64,000 nucleotides of DNA from Verrucomicrobiota bacterium (GTDB lineage: Bacteria > Verrucomicrobiota > Verrucomicrobiia > Limisphaerales > UBA9464): NCBI GenBank assembly GCA_947454705.1, contig CANGKZ010000006.1, positions 1 through 64,000 on the forward strand. Reading direction: 5' to 3'. The notes under the pieces were generated by a model. It was given only the letters and a program-made list of their open reading frames with translations. It did not search any database and was not told the origin of the DNA. This document shows, one piece after another, positions 17,901-24,900 of the stretch. Every line of letters starts with the position of its first letter. The stretch's first letter is position 1. The translations under genes and the position numbers were made by a program.

Positions 17901-18197
17901 GCTGCCGATCAACCCGGCGATGGTAACTACCTTCCAGCGACCGCGGTGGTTCGAAGCATCTCGGTAATCCCTGGGGTCGCGGTTCAAAGAACTCAAGGAC
18001 CGGGTGAGCCGCTTCTGAATCTAGAAGTGTTTGTCGATCGCGGTTCCAGCGCCGTCGTGGAGGAAGCGACGGAATTCGGAACGTGGCTGACCGTTCAAAC
18101 CATCACCGGCCAGGGGGCGAGCACTCCAGTTGTCGTTCCCCTGAACACAAGCGCAGGCGCATCCTCCCGATTCTGGCGCGTCCGAATCCTCCAGTAG
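11967..18197 (+). CDS. Giant modular secreted protein: lectin-like, PA14, cohesin-like, dockerin and eight ~78-residue repeats
   Basis: A 2076-residue protein. I chose ATG 11967 because GGAAGGGAG (11951-11959) is a well-placed ribosome site; a hydrophobic export segment lies near residues 40-60. Approximate modules: L-type lectin-like domain 61-320; fibronectin III 328-411; PA14-like 421-575; Ig-like 590-688; SbsA-type Ig 688-781; second PA14-like 788-965; repeat one 981-1058; cohesin-like 1061-1191; dockerin 1200-1262 with two calcium loops (DNNANRILDIGD, DVNGSGELETGD); second cohesin-like 1288-1411; seven more ~78-residue repeats 1420-2004 with the recurring core ASSGLPV; and a tail ending SRFWRVRILQ. 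This suggests cell-surface or polysaccharide binding. No catalytic domain was seen. It is framed by TIR elements. Confidence 0.82.
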   Translation: MDPCSMTLQPSDDMEPNFPNMCNALESRRAGLIGLRSILSRVSNRLVEVIGFAAAITCLNAATATFDFSTDLTLSGLVQMGGNGANIAPWVPSGGNPGGFLALTYPQFANFTSFVFSDLDQGKPVVAFTFETDLRIGNPTGNRAADGFSISFARLTDPIFSSLPDSASNMSNWAGGIAEGGATTGISIDFDTWSGNALPDGGDVEGILVRVENKTVLRHSMPTRNGSVDDPTSIQTGPRAQEYWANGGDPIAPESWASLGWAHLKVDLDSAGKLTVSYKNQIILDQYQTTYFPGPGRLVLAGRTGLANEHTHFDNLKLTTTAVTDAALPTTPGPIHVAIAGSRLVSIDWPASTDDSGHVAYRLSRDGTPIGDLALIPSFTDSTVAPGKTYRYSVVAVDPSGNRSDASVVSVTTPNETPDVGFLLAEIFDKDGASSFFPAEATRGRYLNGITFGDPDFGDTFGENFFIRITGTLTPTETAAYDFFVRSNDSGRFYLNPTGPSLPNTVIDRPIAVESGCCNSFQEPGFQQTTVAPIPLTAGKSYGFAFEVLEGGGGDWGQVAWRKVGDPTPANQLKPIQGIVLTGRADSTGANITVTSPPASVTVNNNDPAQFDVSAVTSSPYDLSSYTSSSVLYQWYRNGAPIPGATTSSYRIPVVSAADNGAKFKLLIAIPGLATTTSEATLTVLADTQKPTVVSVTADGSLASATIVFSEPVVPPSATAPSHYKFSGGLNVLSATQLDSKTVRLTTSPQTEAASYRLTVNNVQDNAGNTTSAATGVLTAWGLTQGKVKYEAWSGVQGIGELSELTSLSRYPNQPDLVEIRDGLEGRLNWADNFGARLSTFITPPADGDYVFFVAANESAELWLSTDSNPANKKLIAKDPQWHDPYQWLDPNRRNPTNPENRSDRFVGTQWPTGNRISLKANTRYYLEALQRETGGADCITLTVKSASDPDPRDGEAFLNTPFFGTLAPPLPGNPPVNSLEQFIAFGPLENQTLGGSPISLTATASSGLPVSLSVLSGPGVLSGNLLSLTGVGTVVVSASQAGNAIYQAAPDVTQTLSVVGIDRSLVVASVAAVQEGETLLVPVSLSSFGNVGSLSFRLNYDPADLADAHFDWTGVADNFSSHVDATTSGQVTASVAFGGITLPPGTVQLGVASFRVRSVPGPKITTVTPVLTAISDGIGAPWKVGNGTVPGVVNINPRKVTGDNNANRILDIGDAVVISRLVDGLEERRAWDAAINDVNGSGELETGDVSKVLRTVVGLDAQPHSTGSIHPQGIKPAGLNSGDVATLDFPDGVVGIVGQPIRVVVKLAQTAIPISGVDFTLRYPDSLSLVSKQTGPVVPGDSIQVWNDETGLERFAAVRSTAWTDRSGVLGVFTFVPLASFANQVEWPISITSMNVTGKGFDLRPMDAALGSIRTPALAPQTILFRPIADQFYSPGLVVPLDATASSGLPVIYSVISGPGTVQANRLSVTGVGQIVIAASQFGDATFAPSFPVTQTLKVNYGIQTLSFGALEPVTFSEGKTVALNAASSAGLPVSFSVVSGPAKVAGNVLVLTGSGPVVVAASQAGNDLYAPANPVTQSLFVFEPIRQAQTVSFQSLAPVNYSASLSVPLSASASSGLPVAFNVVSGPGVISGNFLSVTGAGQIVISAVQPGNGSYSPATAVTQSLLVNRGTNLIRFQTVPSVAFAPSLTVALSATASSGLPVQLEVLEGPASILGGQLNLSGAGAIRIQATQPGDSNYEPADPVVQSVVVSKGVQRIEFNLSERIQYTPSLAIPLAATSSAGLPVSYRVERGPALLVGSILAIRGAGSVVLTAIQEGNSNYLPADPVSRTIQVFGRDQSLSFIPPANVIYSPGKQIQLSASSSSGLPVSFTVDSGSASISENVLRLQGAGSIQITARQDGDTSYSPAEPQTRTVTVSKATQSITFEPEGSLTLGSGPLLLKASATSDLPVQFAIQSGPGILDGSALAPFGVGSVVIAADQPGDGNYLPATAVVRSISVIPGVAVQRTQGPGEPLLNLEVFVDRGSSAVVEEATEFGTWLTVQTITGQGASTPVVVPLNTSAGASSRFWRVRILQ

Positions 18198-18214
18198 GCC
18201 CTGAGCCGCCGTCA

Positions 18215-18402
18215 GCGTGGAGGGCGCGGTTCCACCCGCGCCCTAATTAATCGCGCGCCGCGGTTAAAAAATGGCACGGCCTTCACAACGCCTACCGCCC
18301 AACCCCGTTGGCATAACCGTTGAATTCCAAACCACGCGCCGGGACTTCATACGAGGTCCGCAAACGAAGATGGGGCGTGGGTGGAACCCCGCCCTCCACG
18401 GT
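18215..18402 (+). repeat. 188-bp TIR element, downstream copy
   Basis: Fourth copy of the element at 11200-11832, in the same orientation, starting 18 bp after the giant gene's stop. Its right end reads CCCTCCACGGTGGAGGG, a perfect short palindrome. It also separates that gene from the convergent phnY end at 18440 and may act as a transcript end for both. Confidence 0.8.
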
Positions 18403-18439
18403 GGAGGGATCTCGCCTTGCCTCGCTCTTCGGATGCGAT

Positions 18440-19864
18440 TTACCAGGGCAGGCTGAAGGTCTTCACGTAGCTGTAGGCCTTGATGGCTTCGATGACGCCT
18501 TCCTTGATTCCAAGGCCGGAGTCGCCGATGCCACCAAAGGGGCTGCTTTCCACCCGGAATCCAGGCACTTCATTGATGTTCACCGTGCCGCAACGCAGCG
18601 TGCGGATGGCCTTCAGCGCGGATTCCAAATTGCGCGTCACCACGCCCGAGCTGAGCCCGTACACGGTCGAATTCGCCACGGTCAACGCATCGTCCAGATC
18701 GCGAACGGTCACGATCGGCGCCAGCGGACCAAAGCTCTCGCACACGATCATGCGGGCGTCGCGTGGAACATCGGCAATCACGGTCGGCGCCAGCAACGCA
18801 CCGCGCCGCTCGCCGCCGATCAACACCTTGGCACCGGCCGCGACCGCTTCCTTCACCACGTCTTCCAGGTTCTTCGCGGAGGCCTCGTCGATGACCGTTC
18901 CCACCTTGGTCGCTTCTTCCATCGGGTTGCCCGAGATGTATTCGCGCGTGCGTTCCACCAGCCGGCGGGTGAATTCCGGAGCAATGCCGTCTTGAACCAA
19001 GATGCGCTTCACCGCGGTGCAGCGTTGCCCCGAATTCCGGTAGCTGCCCTCGGCGGCGAGGGTGACGGCGAGGTCCAGGTCGGCATCGTCGAGCACGATC
19101 AACGGATCATTGCCGCCCAACTCCAGCACCAGCTTCTTGTACCCGGCCGTGGCCGCAATGCGCTTGCCCACCGGCACGCTGCCGGTGAAGGCCACGACCT
19201 CGACCTTCGGGTGGGTGACGAGAAATTCGGCAACCTCGGAGGTCGGTCCCAGCAGCACGCTGAGCATCGCCGGGGGAAGTCCGGTGGCGTAGAGCAGCTC
19301 GGCGAATTTCAACGCCACCAGCGGAGTTTTTTCCGAGGGCTTGAGGATGATCGGCGTGCCGGCGGCGATCGACGGCGCGAGCTTGTGGGCGACCTGGTTC
19401 AACGGGTGGTTGAACGGCGTGACCGCCACCGCGCAACGCAGGGGCTCGCGCGTGGTGAAGATCTTGCGGGCCTTGCCCTGCGCGGAGATGTCGCAGGAGA
19501 AGATCTGTCCGTCGTCCCGCAGCGATTCCATGGCGGCGAAGCGCAGGACGTCCACGGTGCGACCCACTTCATAGCGCGCCTCACGCAGCGCCAGACCGGC
19601 CTCGCTGGTGATGATGCGCGCGAATTCCTCGCGGCGGGCTTCCAGCGCGGTGCGGGTCTTTTCCAAAATCTCCGACCGCTGGTAACGCGTGGGCGTGGCG
19701 CGGAAGGCCAACGCCGCCGCGATGGCCGCCTCGGCCTGGGCGCGTCCCACCTGCGTGACAGTACCAGAAATGGAACCGTCGTACGGGCTGCGAATGGTCA
19801 GTTGGGGGCCTTCGGTGACCGGGGTGCCGGCGACGAAGCAATGAAGGGCGAGCGGTTGGGACAT
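18440..19864 (-). CDS. phnY: Phosphonoacetaldehyde dehydrogenase
   Basis: A 474-residue aldehyde dehydrogenase. Motifs are VTPFNHPLNQVAHKLAPS (Asn152), FTGSVPVGKRI, VLELGGNDP with the general base Glu248, and GQRCTAVKR with the nucleophile Cys282. The family match alone gives only 'aldehyde dehydrogenase'. The PhnY role, oxidising phosphonoacetaldehyde to phosphonoacetate with NAD+, follows from its position: it is last in a leftward cluster, 50 bp after phnA and in line with phnW. ATG 19864 was preferred over 19918 because the added residues look non-coding. Confidence 0.88.
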   Translation of the reverse strand: MSQPLALHCFVAGTPVTEGPQLTIRSPYDGSISGTVTQVGRAQAEAAIAAALAFRATPTRYQRSEILEKTRTALEARREEFARIITSEAGLALREARYEVGRTVDVLRFAAMESLRDDGQIFSCDISAQGKARKIFTTREPLRCAVAVTPFNHPLNQVAHKLAPSIAAGTPIILKPSEKTPLVALKFAELLYATGLPPAMLSVLLGPTSEVAEFLVTHPKVEVVAFTGSVPVGKRIAATAGYKKLVLELGGNDPLIVLDDADLDLAVTLAAEGSYRNSGQRCTAVKRILVQDGIAPEFTRRLVERTREYISGNPMEEATKVGTVIDEASAKNLEDVVKEAVAAGAKVLIGGERRGALLAPTVIADVPRDARMIVCESFGPLAPIVTVRDLDDALTVANSTVYGLSSGVVTRNLESALKAIRTLRCGTVNINEVPGFRVESSPFGGIGDSGLGIKEGVIEAIKAYSYVKTFSLPW

Positions 19865-19914
19865 GGCGGGAAAATGCGGATCGACGATTGGATCAGACGA
19901 ACGGACTGATTGGA

Positions 19915-21192
19915 TCAACGGGTGGCGACGGTGCCGTTGCAGGTGAAGTCGAAGACGTTGAAGTTGCGGGGGTCGCCCTGCGCGCGGATGAGGTACGCGG
20001 GCTTCAACGGTTCGCTCAGGACGAAGGGAACCATTTCCTCGTAGCGGCCACCGTGCGAGCGGAGGCCGCCTTCGAGGGCCTTGAGGTCGTGGTGTTCGGG
20101 GGTGCGGCCAACGACAACGTTGCGTCCGGAGCAGACCACCAGGTCGCCCATGCGGTCGGGCGGGAGTTCCATCAGGCGGGCCGCGGTGGCGCGGGGATGC
20201 ACTTCGCTGATGCCGGGCAGGGAGAGCAGCCAGTTGATCACCGCCTGTACCTGACTTGGTACCGCTGCCATGGCCTCGGGCAGATGGACCTGCGCGAAGG
20301 AGCCCAAGGCACCGTGGTGCACCACGTATGGATCGGTGATGGGAAGGATCACGCGGAAGCCGGTGCCGAACTGTTCGACCAGCCGGGTTTCGAGGTAGAT
20401 CACGTTGGGCGAGCCATCGGTCATTTGCTTGGCGTTCATGCCGTGGTCGGCGGTGATGCCCACGACGGCGCCGAGGCTCAGCAGTTCGCCGATTTCCTCA
20501 TCCAGCGCGGCGTAGAAATCGAGCGCCTCGGGAGCTTCCGGGGCGTACTTGTGCTGCATGAAGTCGGTGGTGCTGAGGTAGAGGAAATCCGCTCGACCGG
20601 CCTCGAGGAGTTTCACGCCGGCGCGGAGCACATAGACCGAGGCGTCGCCGCTGTAGATCGGCGGGGTGGGGCCGACGAGGGCCTCGACGTTTTCAATGCC
20701 GTGGGTGGCGAGCTGCGCGTGAACCGCCTTTTCCGAGGAGAAGGCGATGCCGCCAATCCCGATCAACCCGCTGGCGAAGATGTCGCGCAGCTTCTCCTTG
20801 GCGGTGACCACGGCGACCTTGCGTCCCGCGTGCTGGGCGGCGGGGAACAGGGTTTCCGCCCGGAGGAAGGAGGCGGAGTTCATCATCACTTCCTTGCCGA
20901 TGGTGGTGTCGTAAAAGAAGTTGCCGCCGATGCCGTGGATCGAGGGGGGGACGCCGGTGACGATCGAGCTGTTGTTCACGTTGGTGAAGCTCGGCATCGC
21001 GCCGCGGGCGAACCCCCGGTAGCCCTCGCGGGCGATCCGGTGCAGGTGCGGCATGCGCCCGCGGGCGAGTGCGGCGTCGAGGTATTCATCGGCCGAACCA
21101 TCGAGGCAGATCACGGCGATCGGCCGGGCGGGCGGGGTGTAGGTGATGCCGTTGACCGAAAAGGGGACTGCGGCGGGAAATGAATTGGACAT
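19915..21192 (-). CDS. phnA: Phosphonoacetate hydrolase
   Basis: A 425-residue alkaline-phosphatase-superfamily enzyme that cleaves the C-P bond of phosphonoacetate to acetate and phosphate, using zinc. Expected residues are visible: Asp31 in ICLDGSADEYLD, the nucleophile Thr70 in MPSFTNVNNSSIVTG, the Asp/His pair in TDFMQHKYAP, Asp-His in GITADHGMN, and a late His in SHGGRYEEMVPF. The order and spacing match the known PhnA enzyme, with a +2 shift by memory. It is 103 bp downstream of a class III PLP gene. The nearby phnY and phnW make the function well supported. Confidence 0.93.
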   Translation of the reverse strand: MSNSFPAAVPFSVNGITYTPPARPIAVICLDGSADEYLDAALARGRMPHLHRIAREGYRGFARGAMPSFTNVNNSSIVTGVPPSIHGIGGNFFYDTTIGKEVMMNSASFLRAETLFPAAQHAGRKVAVVTAKEKLRDIFASGLIGIGGIAFSSEKAVHAQLATHGIENVEALVGPTPPIYSGDASVYVLRAGVKLLEAGRADFLYLSTTDFMQHKYAPEAPEALDFYAALDEEIGELLSLGAVVGITADHGMNAKQMTDGSPNVIYLETRLVEQFGTGFRVILPITDPYVVHHGALGSFAQVHLPEAMAAVPSQVQAVINWLLSLPGISEVHPRATAARLMELPPDRMGDLVVCSGRNVVVGRTPEHHDLKALEGGLRSHGGRYEEMVPFVLSEPLKPAYLIRAQGDPRNFNVFDFTCNGTVATR

Positions 21193-21295
21193 GGAAAACC
21201 TCGGGTGCGGATTCGGGTTCGAACTTTGAATCGAACTTGGTACGGAGATTAATCTGGGATCGATCGGGGCAACGAGCAGGAAAAGGGGCTCGGGG

Positions 21296-22588
21296 TTATT
21301 TCGTCTGGGTGGCCTTGAGCGCGGCGGTAATGCGGGCGCCGAGTTCGTTCAGGACGGCTTCATCGTGCGAGAGCGAGAGATACAGCTTGGTTCCCATCGG
21401 ATTCAGGAACACGCCGCGCTTGAGGAGTTCGAGCATGAGGGCGCGTCCGCGGGCGCGGTTGCTGGCGAGCCAGGTGGGCTGGTCCACGATTGGGACAGCG
21501 GAGAAGGCAAGCTGCGCCATCGGGCCGTCGCCGAGCACCTGACCGGTTTCGCCGGCATCGACCAAAGCCTGCTGCAGGAGGGAGCGAAGACGATTGCCGG
21601 CGGCATGCAGACCGGCGTGAACTCCGGGCTGGGTGAGAATGTCGAGCGTGGCCAGCGCTGCGGCGCAGGAGACCGGGTTGCCGCCTGCGGTGGAGGCCGA
21701 CCAGGCGTAGTTCGGCCCGGGCAGGCGGTGCTCGTTCACCGCCTCCATCAGTTCACGTCGACCGGCGCAGACGCCGATCGGGAATCCGCCACCGAGGGCT
21801 TTTCCGTAGGCCACGAGGTCGGGCTGGACGCCGTAGTATTCCTGCGCGCCGCCGGGGGCGAGGCGGAAGCCGGTGACCACTTCATCAAAGATCAACGCAA
21901 TGCCCAACCGGCGCGTCACCTCGCGCAATCCTTCGAGGAATCCGGGCAGGGGACGGATGCAGCGGTGGAACGGTTCCACGATCACGGCTGCGATGTCGCT
22001 CGCGTTGGCTTCGAGGATTTGGCGGGTGCGTTCGAGATCGTTGTACGGGGCGACGAGGAGGTCGCGCTCCACCCAGGCGGCTCCGGCACCGGCGGGGTCG
22101 CAGGCCGGGAGCGTGGTGGGACGGCTGTGGATCATGCCGGCCACGCCGACGGGATGTTGTCCGTGGTAGGCCCCTTCGAACTTGACCACTTTTGGGCGTC
22201 CGGTCGCGGCGTGCGCCACGCGCAGGCAGAGCAGGGTGGCCTCGGATCCGGAGGTGACCAGCCGAACGCGTTCCGCGCAGGGCGACAATCCGGCGATCCG
22301 CTCCGCGAGCTGAACCGCACGCCGGTTCAAGGCGGCGAAATTCGCCCCGTCTCCCGCGGCGGCGCGGGCGGCTTCCACCACCTTCGGATGCGCGTGCCCC
22401 ACAAGCGCGGCACCCCAGGCCATGGTGAGGTCGAGGTACTCGCGTCCGTCCGTGTCCCACACGCGGCATCCGCTGCCGCGTTCCAAAACTGGGGCATCCC
22501 CGTCGGGAATGCCGTACTCGCCGTTGGATCCGCCGGAGAACAGGGCGAGGGCCCGCTGCGTGTAGGAGAGCGTCGACGCGGTGGTCAT
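21296..22588 (-). CDS. Class III PLP aminotransferase (glutamate-semialdehyde-aminomutase-like) in the AEP cluster
   Basis: A 430-residue fold-type I PLP enzyme. Visible are GSGCRVWDTDGREYLDLTMAWG-type start motifs, SGSEATLLCLRVAHAATGR, the PLP-binding Asp235 in IFDEVVTGFR and the Schiff-base Lys263 in VAYGKALGGGFPIG. It resembles glutamate-1-semialdehyde aminomutases and related transaminases. Its place between phnA and a second class III gene (28-bp gap upstream) points to phosphonate metabolism rather than haem synthesis. Options are an alternative AEP transaminase, an enzyme for a substituted AEP, or a lyase like PbfA. The substrate is unassigned. Confidence 0.75.
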   Translation of the reverse strand: MTTASTLSYTQRALALFSGGSNGEYGIPDGDAPVLERGSGCRVWDTDGREYLDLTMAWGAALVGHAHPKVVEAARAAAGDGANFAALNRRAVQLAERIAGLSPCAERVRLVTSGSEATLLCLRVAHAATGRPKVVKFEGAYHGQHPVGVAGMIHSRPTTLPACDPAGAGAAWVERDLLVAPYNDLERTRQILEANASDIAAVIVEPFHRCIRPLPGFLEGLREVTRRLGIALIFDEVVTGFRLAPGGAQEYYGVQPDLVAYGKALGGGFPIGVCAGRRELMEAVNEHRLPGPNYAWSASTAGGNPVSCAAALATLDILTQPGVHAGLHAAGNRLRSLLQQALVDAGETGQVLGDGPMAQLAFSAVPIVDQPTWLASNRARGRALMLELLKRGVFLNPMGTKLYLSLSHDEAVLNELGARITAALKATQTK

Positions 22589-22616
22589 TTCGGGATGAGG
22601 GGAGAAGGCGTGCGAT

Positions 22617-24002
22617 TCAGCGAATGCCGTTGCGGTGTTCAACCTCGCCGATGCAGACGTCGAGGATGTCGAGAGCTCGGTCCATTTCGGCATCGGTCAG
22701 GGTGAGGGCCGGCGTGAGCGTGAGGATGTTGCCCATGGTGACCTTGAAGTTCAGTCCGCGGCTGAGGGCGGCGTACATGACTTGTTCGGCCTCGTTCATG
22801 GCGCGCTCGAGCGTGCCGCGGTTGCGCAGCAGTTCGATGCCGAGGAGGAGGCCGCGTCCCCGGATGTCGCCGATGAGCGGATGCTTCTCGGCCATCTTGC
22901 GCATGCGGGCCATGGCGCGTTCGCCGAGGGCGGCGGCGTGCTCGGGGAGTTTTTCGTCGCGCAGGATGTCGAGCGTCGCAAGGCCCGCGGCACAGGCTAC
23001 CGGGTTCTTCTCGTGCGTGTAGTGGCCCAGGGCGGTGCGTGTGGCAACGTTCAATGATTCCCGGGCCAGCAATGCGGCGAGCGGAAACACACCGCCGCCG
23101 AGGCCTTTGCCCAGCACGAGCATGTCGGGAACGACGTCGTAATGTTCCGCGGCGAACATCTTGCCGGTGCGGCCGAGGCCGATCGGGATTTCGTCGAGGA
23201 TCAGCAGCGCGCCATGGCGATCGCAGGCAGCGCGGACTTTTTTCCAGTAATCGGGCGGCGGGATGAACGGGGTGCAGCGGACGGTCTCGCCAATGACGGC
23301 GGCGACGTCGCCTTCTTTTTCCAGCACGTATTCGATGTAGTCAGCGCAGGCGAGATTGCACGCGGCGCCGCAGCGGAACGGGCAGTGCCGGTTGTCGGGA
23401 GGCGGTACATGTTCGCATCCGGGCAGGAGCGGTCCAATGCCCTGTCGGAACACGGCTTCACCGCCGATGGAAATGGCATCGAGCGAGGCCCCGTGGAAGG
23501 AGTCCCACATGGACACGAACTTGAACCGGCCCGTGGCAATGCGCGCGAGCTTGAGCGCCATGCCGATCGCACTCGTACCGCCGGGGGCGAAGAGCACGCG
23601 GGACAAATCTCCCGGCGCAATCTCGATCAGGCGTCGCGCGAGTTCCACCGCAGGCTCGCAGGTGTAGCGACGGGTGCAGAAGCTCAGGGTATCGAGCTGC
23701 TTGCGAACCGCGTCCAGCACGCGCGGATGCGCGAAGCCGACCTGGTGAACGTTGTTGCCGTGGAAGTCGAGATACTCGCGTCCCTCAACATCCGTGATCG
23801 ACGCTCCCTTCGCGCCGATGAGCACATTCAGGCACGGCGTGGAGAGCGACTGGTGCAGGAACACCCGCGCATCTTCCTCCAGGATTTCCTGGGCTTTGGG
23901 GCCGATATGTCCGGCGGCCCAGGCCTTGCGATTGGGGGAGAGATTGACGTCGCCCTCGGAACGGAGTCGGTCGAGCGATGGAACCGGTTGATTGGGGATC
24001 AT
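22617..24002 (-). CDS. Class III PLP enzyme, candidate (R)-1-hydroxy-2-aminoethylphosphonate ammonia-lyase (PbfA-like)
   Basis: A 461-residue class III aminotransferase-fold protein. Motifs are [33 protein letters not shown], the PLP-binding Asp270 in [15 protein letters not shown] and the Schiff-base Lys299 in [13 protein letters not shown]. Known from the literature: PbfA, found in AEP clusters, is an ammonia-lyase of this fold. The HGNNVHQ segment and the context make this my preferred candidate, but I could not align it. Unusual is a Cys cluster at 207-219 ([13 protein letters not shown]), four Cys each four residues apart, possibly a metal site. The ATG at 24002 overlaps the upstream phosphodiesterase stop by 4 bp, so the pair is coupled. 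Confidence 0.72.
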   Translation of the reverse strand: MIPNQPVPSLDRLRSEGDVNLSPNRKAWAAGHIGPKAQEILEEDARVFLHQSLSTPCLNVLIGAKGASITDVEGREYLDFHGNNVHQVGFAHPRVLDAVRKQLDTLSFCTRRYTCEPAVELARRLIEIAPGDLSRVLFAPGGTSAIGMALKLARIATGRFKFVSMWDSFHGASLDAISIGGEAVFRQGIGPLLPGCEHVPPPDNRHCPFRCGAACNLACADYIEYVLEKEGDVAAVIGETVRCTPFIPPPDYWKKVRAACDRHGALLILDEIPIGLGRTGKMFAAEHYDVVPDMLVLGKGLGGGVFPLAALLARESLNVATRTALGHYTHEKNPVACAAGLATLDILRDEKLPEHAAALGERAMARMRKMAEKHPLIGDIRGRGLLLGIELLRNRGTLERAMNEAEQVMYAALSRGLNFKVTMGNILTLTPALTLTDAEMDRALDILDVCIGEVEHRNGIR

Positions 24003-24898
24003 GGATGCGTCGGCGCGGCGGAACCTTCGGGGGTGCGGAGCAGGGTGGCGAGGTCGGCGAGTTTGTCGGTGTTGATCAGGTCCACGCCGGCGGCGCGGAA
24101 TTCCTTCCAGACATAGGGCTGGTCCTGGATTCCCCAGAACCGCAACCGACGGCCCTGCGCGTGGGTGCGCTTGACCAGTTCCTGGAGCTTGGATTTGTCC
24201 TTCGCGGAAATCGTGCCGTTGGAGAACCACTCAAAGGTGGGACGCCAGCTCTCGCTGATCAGCGGAACCAGATGAACCGGCGGATTCGTGTCGAGGTCGG
24301 TGATCAAGCCGTCGAGCGCGCACCAGCGGTCCTTGTCGGCGGCCACGATCGCGCGGGGACGATCGCCCGAGAGAATCACGGTGATCGCGCCCGGCTTGGT
24401 GGTGGTGTCGGTGAAATGGGTGAGCATCTCCCGGTACTGCGGTAGCAGCGACTGCAGCTTGGCGTACACGGCGGCACCGTCGGTCTTGATGTCGATCAAG
24501 AGCGTGAACTCCACGCGCGGTGCGACCGACGACAGCGGTTGTCCCAACGCGGGTCGAGTGCCGAGTTCGGAATAGATGTGACCGCCGTTGGCCTTGAAGC
24601 GTTCGCGGAGCGGATCGAGGTAGAGCGCCTGCAGGGTGCGCTCCGGTTTCACGTCGCTGCGATTGTGGGCGACGAGGAGTTCTCCGTTCACCAGGTACAC
24701 ATCGGCCTCAACGCTGCAAAAGCCCTGATCCAGGGCATCGAGCAACGGGCGTTTGTGTTCGTAATCGTTGTGCGCGTGGGTGCGGGGCAGGGGCACCGGA
24801 CCGGCGTGGAGCAGCGACGCCGCGGGCAGCGCAGCGGTGGCGAGCAACACGGCGGCGAACGCACCGAGCCTGCGGATCGTGGACGGAGTGGACCTCAT
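23999..24898 (-). CDS. Exported GDPD/PI-PLC-type phosphodiesterase
   Basis: A 299-residue protein with a signal peptide (about 1-33). The PLC-like phosphodiesterase core is clear: THAHNDYEHKRPLLDALDQG (His41/His43, Asn44, Asp45), FCSVEADVYLV (Glu64, Asp66), ELLVAHN (His78) and a late FRAAGVDLINTDKLADL. This is the metal-dependent TIM-barrel family of glycerophosphodiesterases and PI-specific phospholipases. It lies 2 bp after phnW and overlaps the next gene by 4 bp, so it belongs to the AEP operon. A reasonable inference is release of an AEP-containing head group from a phosphonolipid or glycan outside the cytoplasm. Confidence 0.82.
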   Translation of the reverse strand: MRSTPSTIRRLGAFAAVLLATAALPAASLLHAGPVPLPRTHAHNDYEHKRPLLDALDQGFCSVEADVYLVNGELLVAHNRSDVKPERTLQALYLDPLRERFKANGGHIYSELGTRPALGQPLSSVAPRVEFTLLIDIKTDGAAVYAKLQSLLPQYREMLTHFTDTTTKPGAITVILSGDRPRAIVAADKDRWCALDGLITDLDTNPPVHLVPLISESWRPTFEWFSNGTISAKDKSKLQELVKRTHAQGRRLRFWGIQDQPYVWKEFRAAGVDLINTDKLADLATLLRTPEGSAAPTHP

Positions 24899-24900
24899 CC

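Noticed and set aside
11200-18402. A composite transposon carrying the giant gene.
   Set aside because: The flanking elements have no transposase, there is no clear target-site duplication, and one end is a tandem trio; kept only as a finding.
18320-19909. A 529-codon plus-strand frame opposite phnY.
   Set aside because: phnY has the aldehyde dehydrogenase Asn, Glu and Cys in place; this frame starts in a repeat and has no domain.
21296-22588. Naming this gene hemL (glutamate-1-semialdehyde aminomutase).
   Set aside because: Its motifs fit the wider family, but its location between phnA and another phosphonate-linked PLP gene argues against a haem role; left without a symbol.
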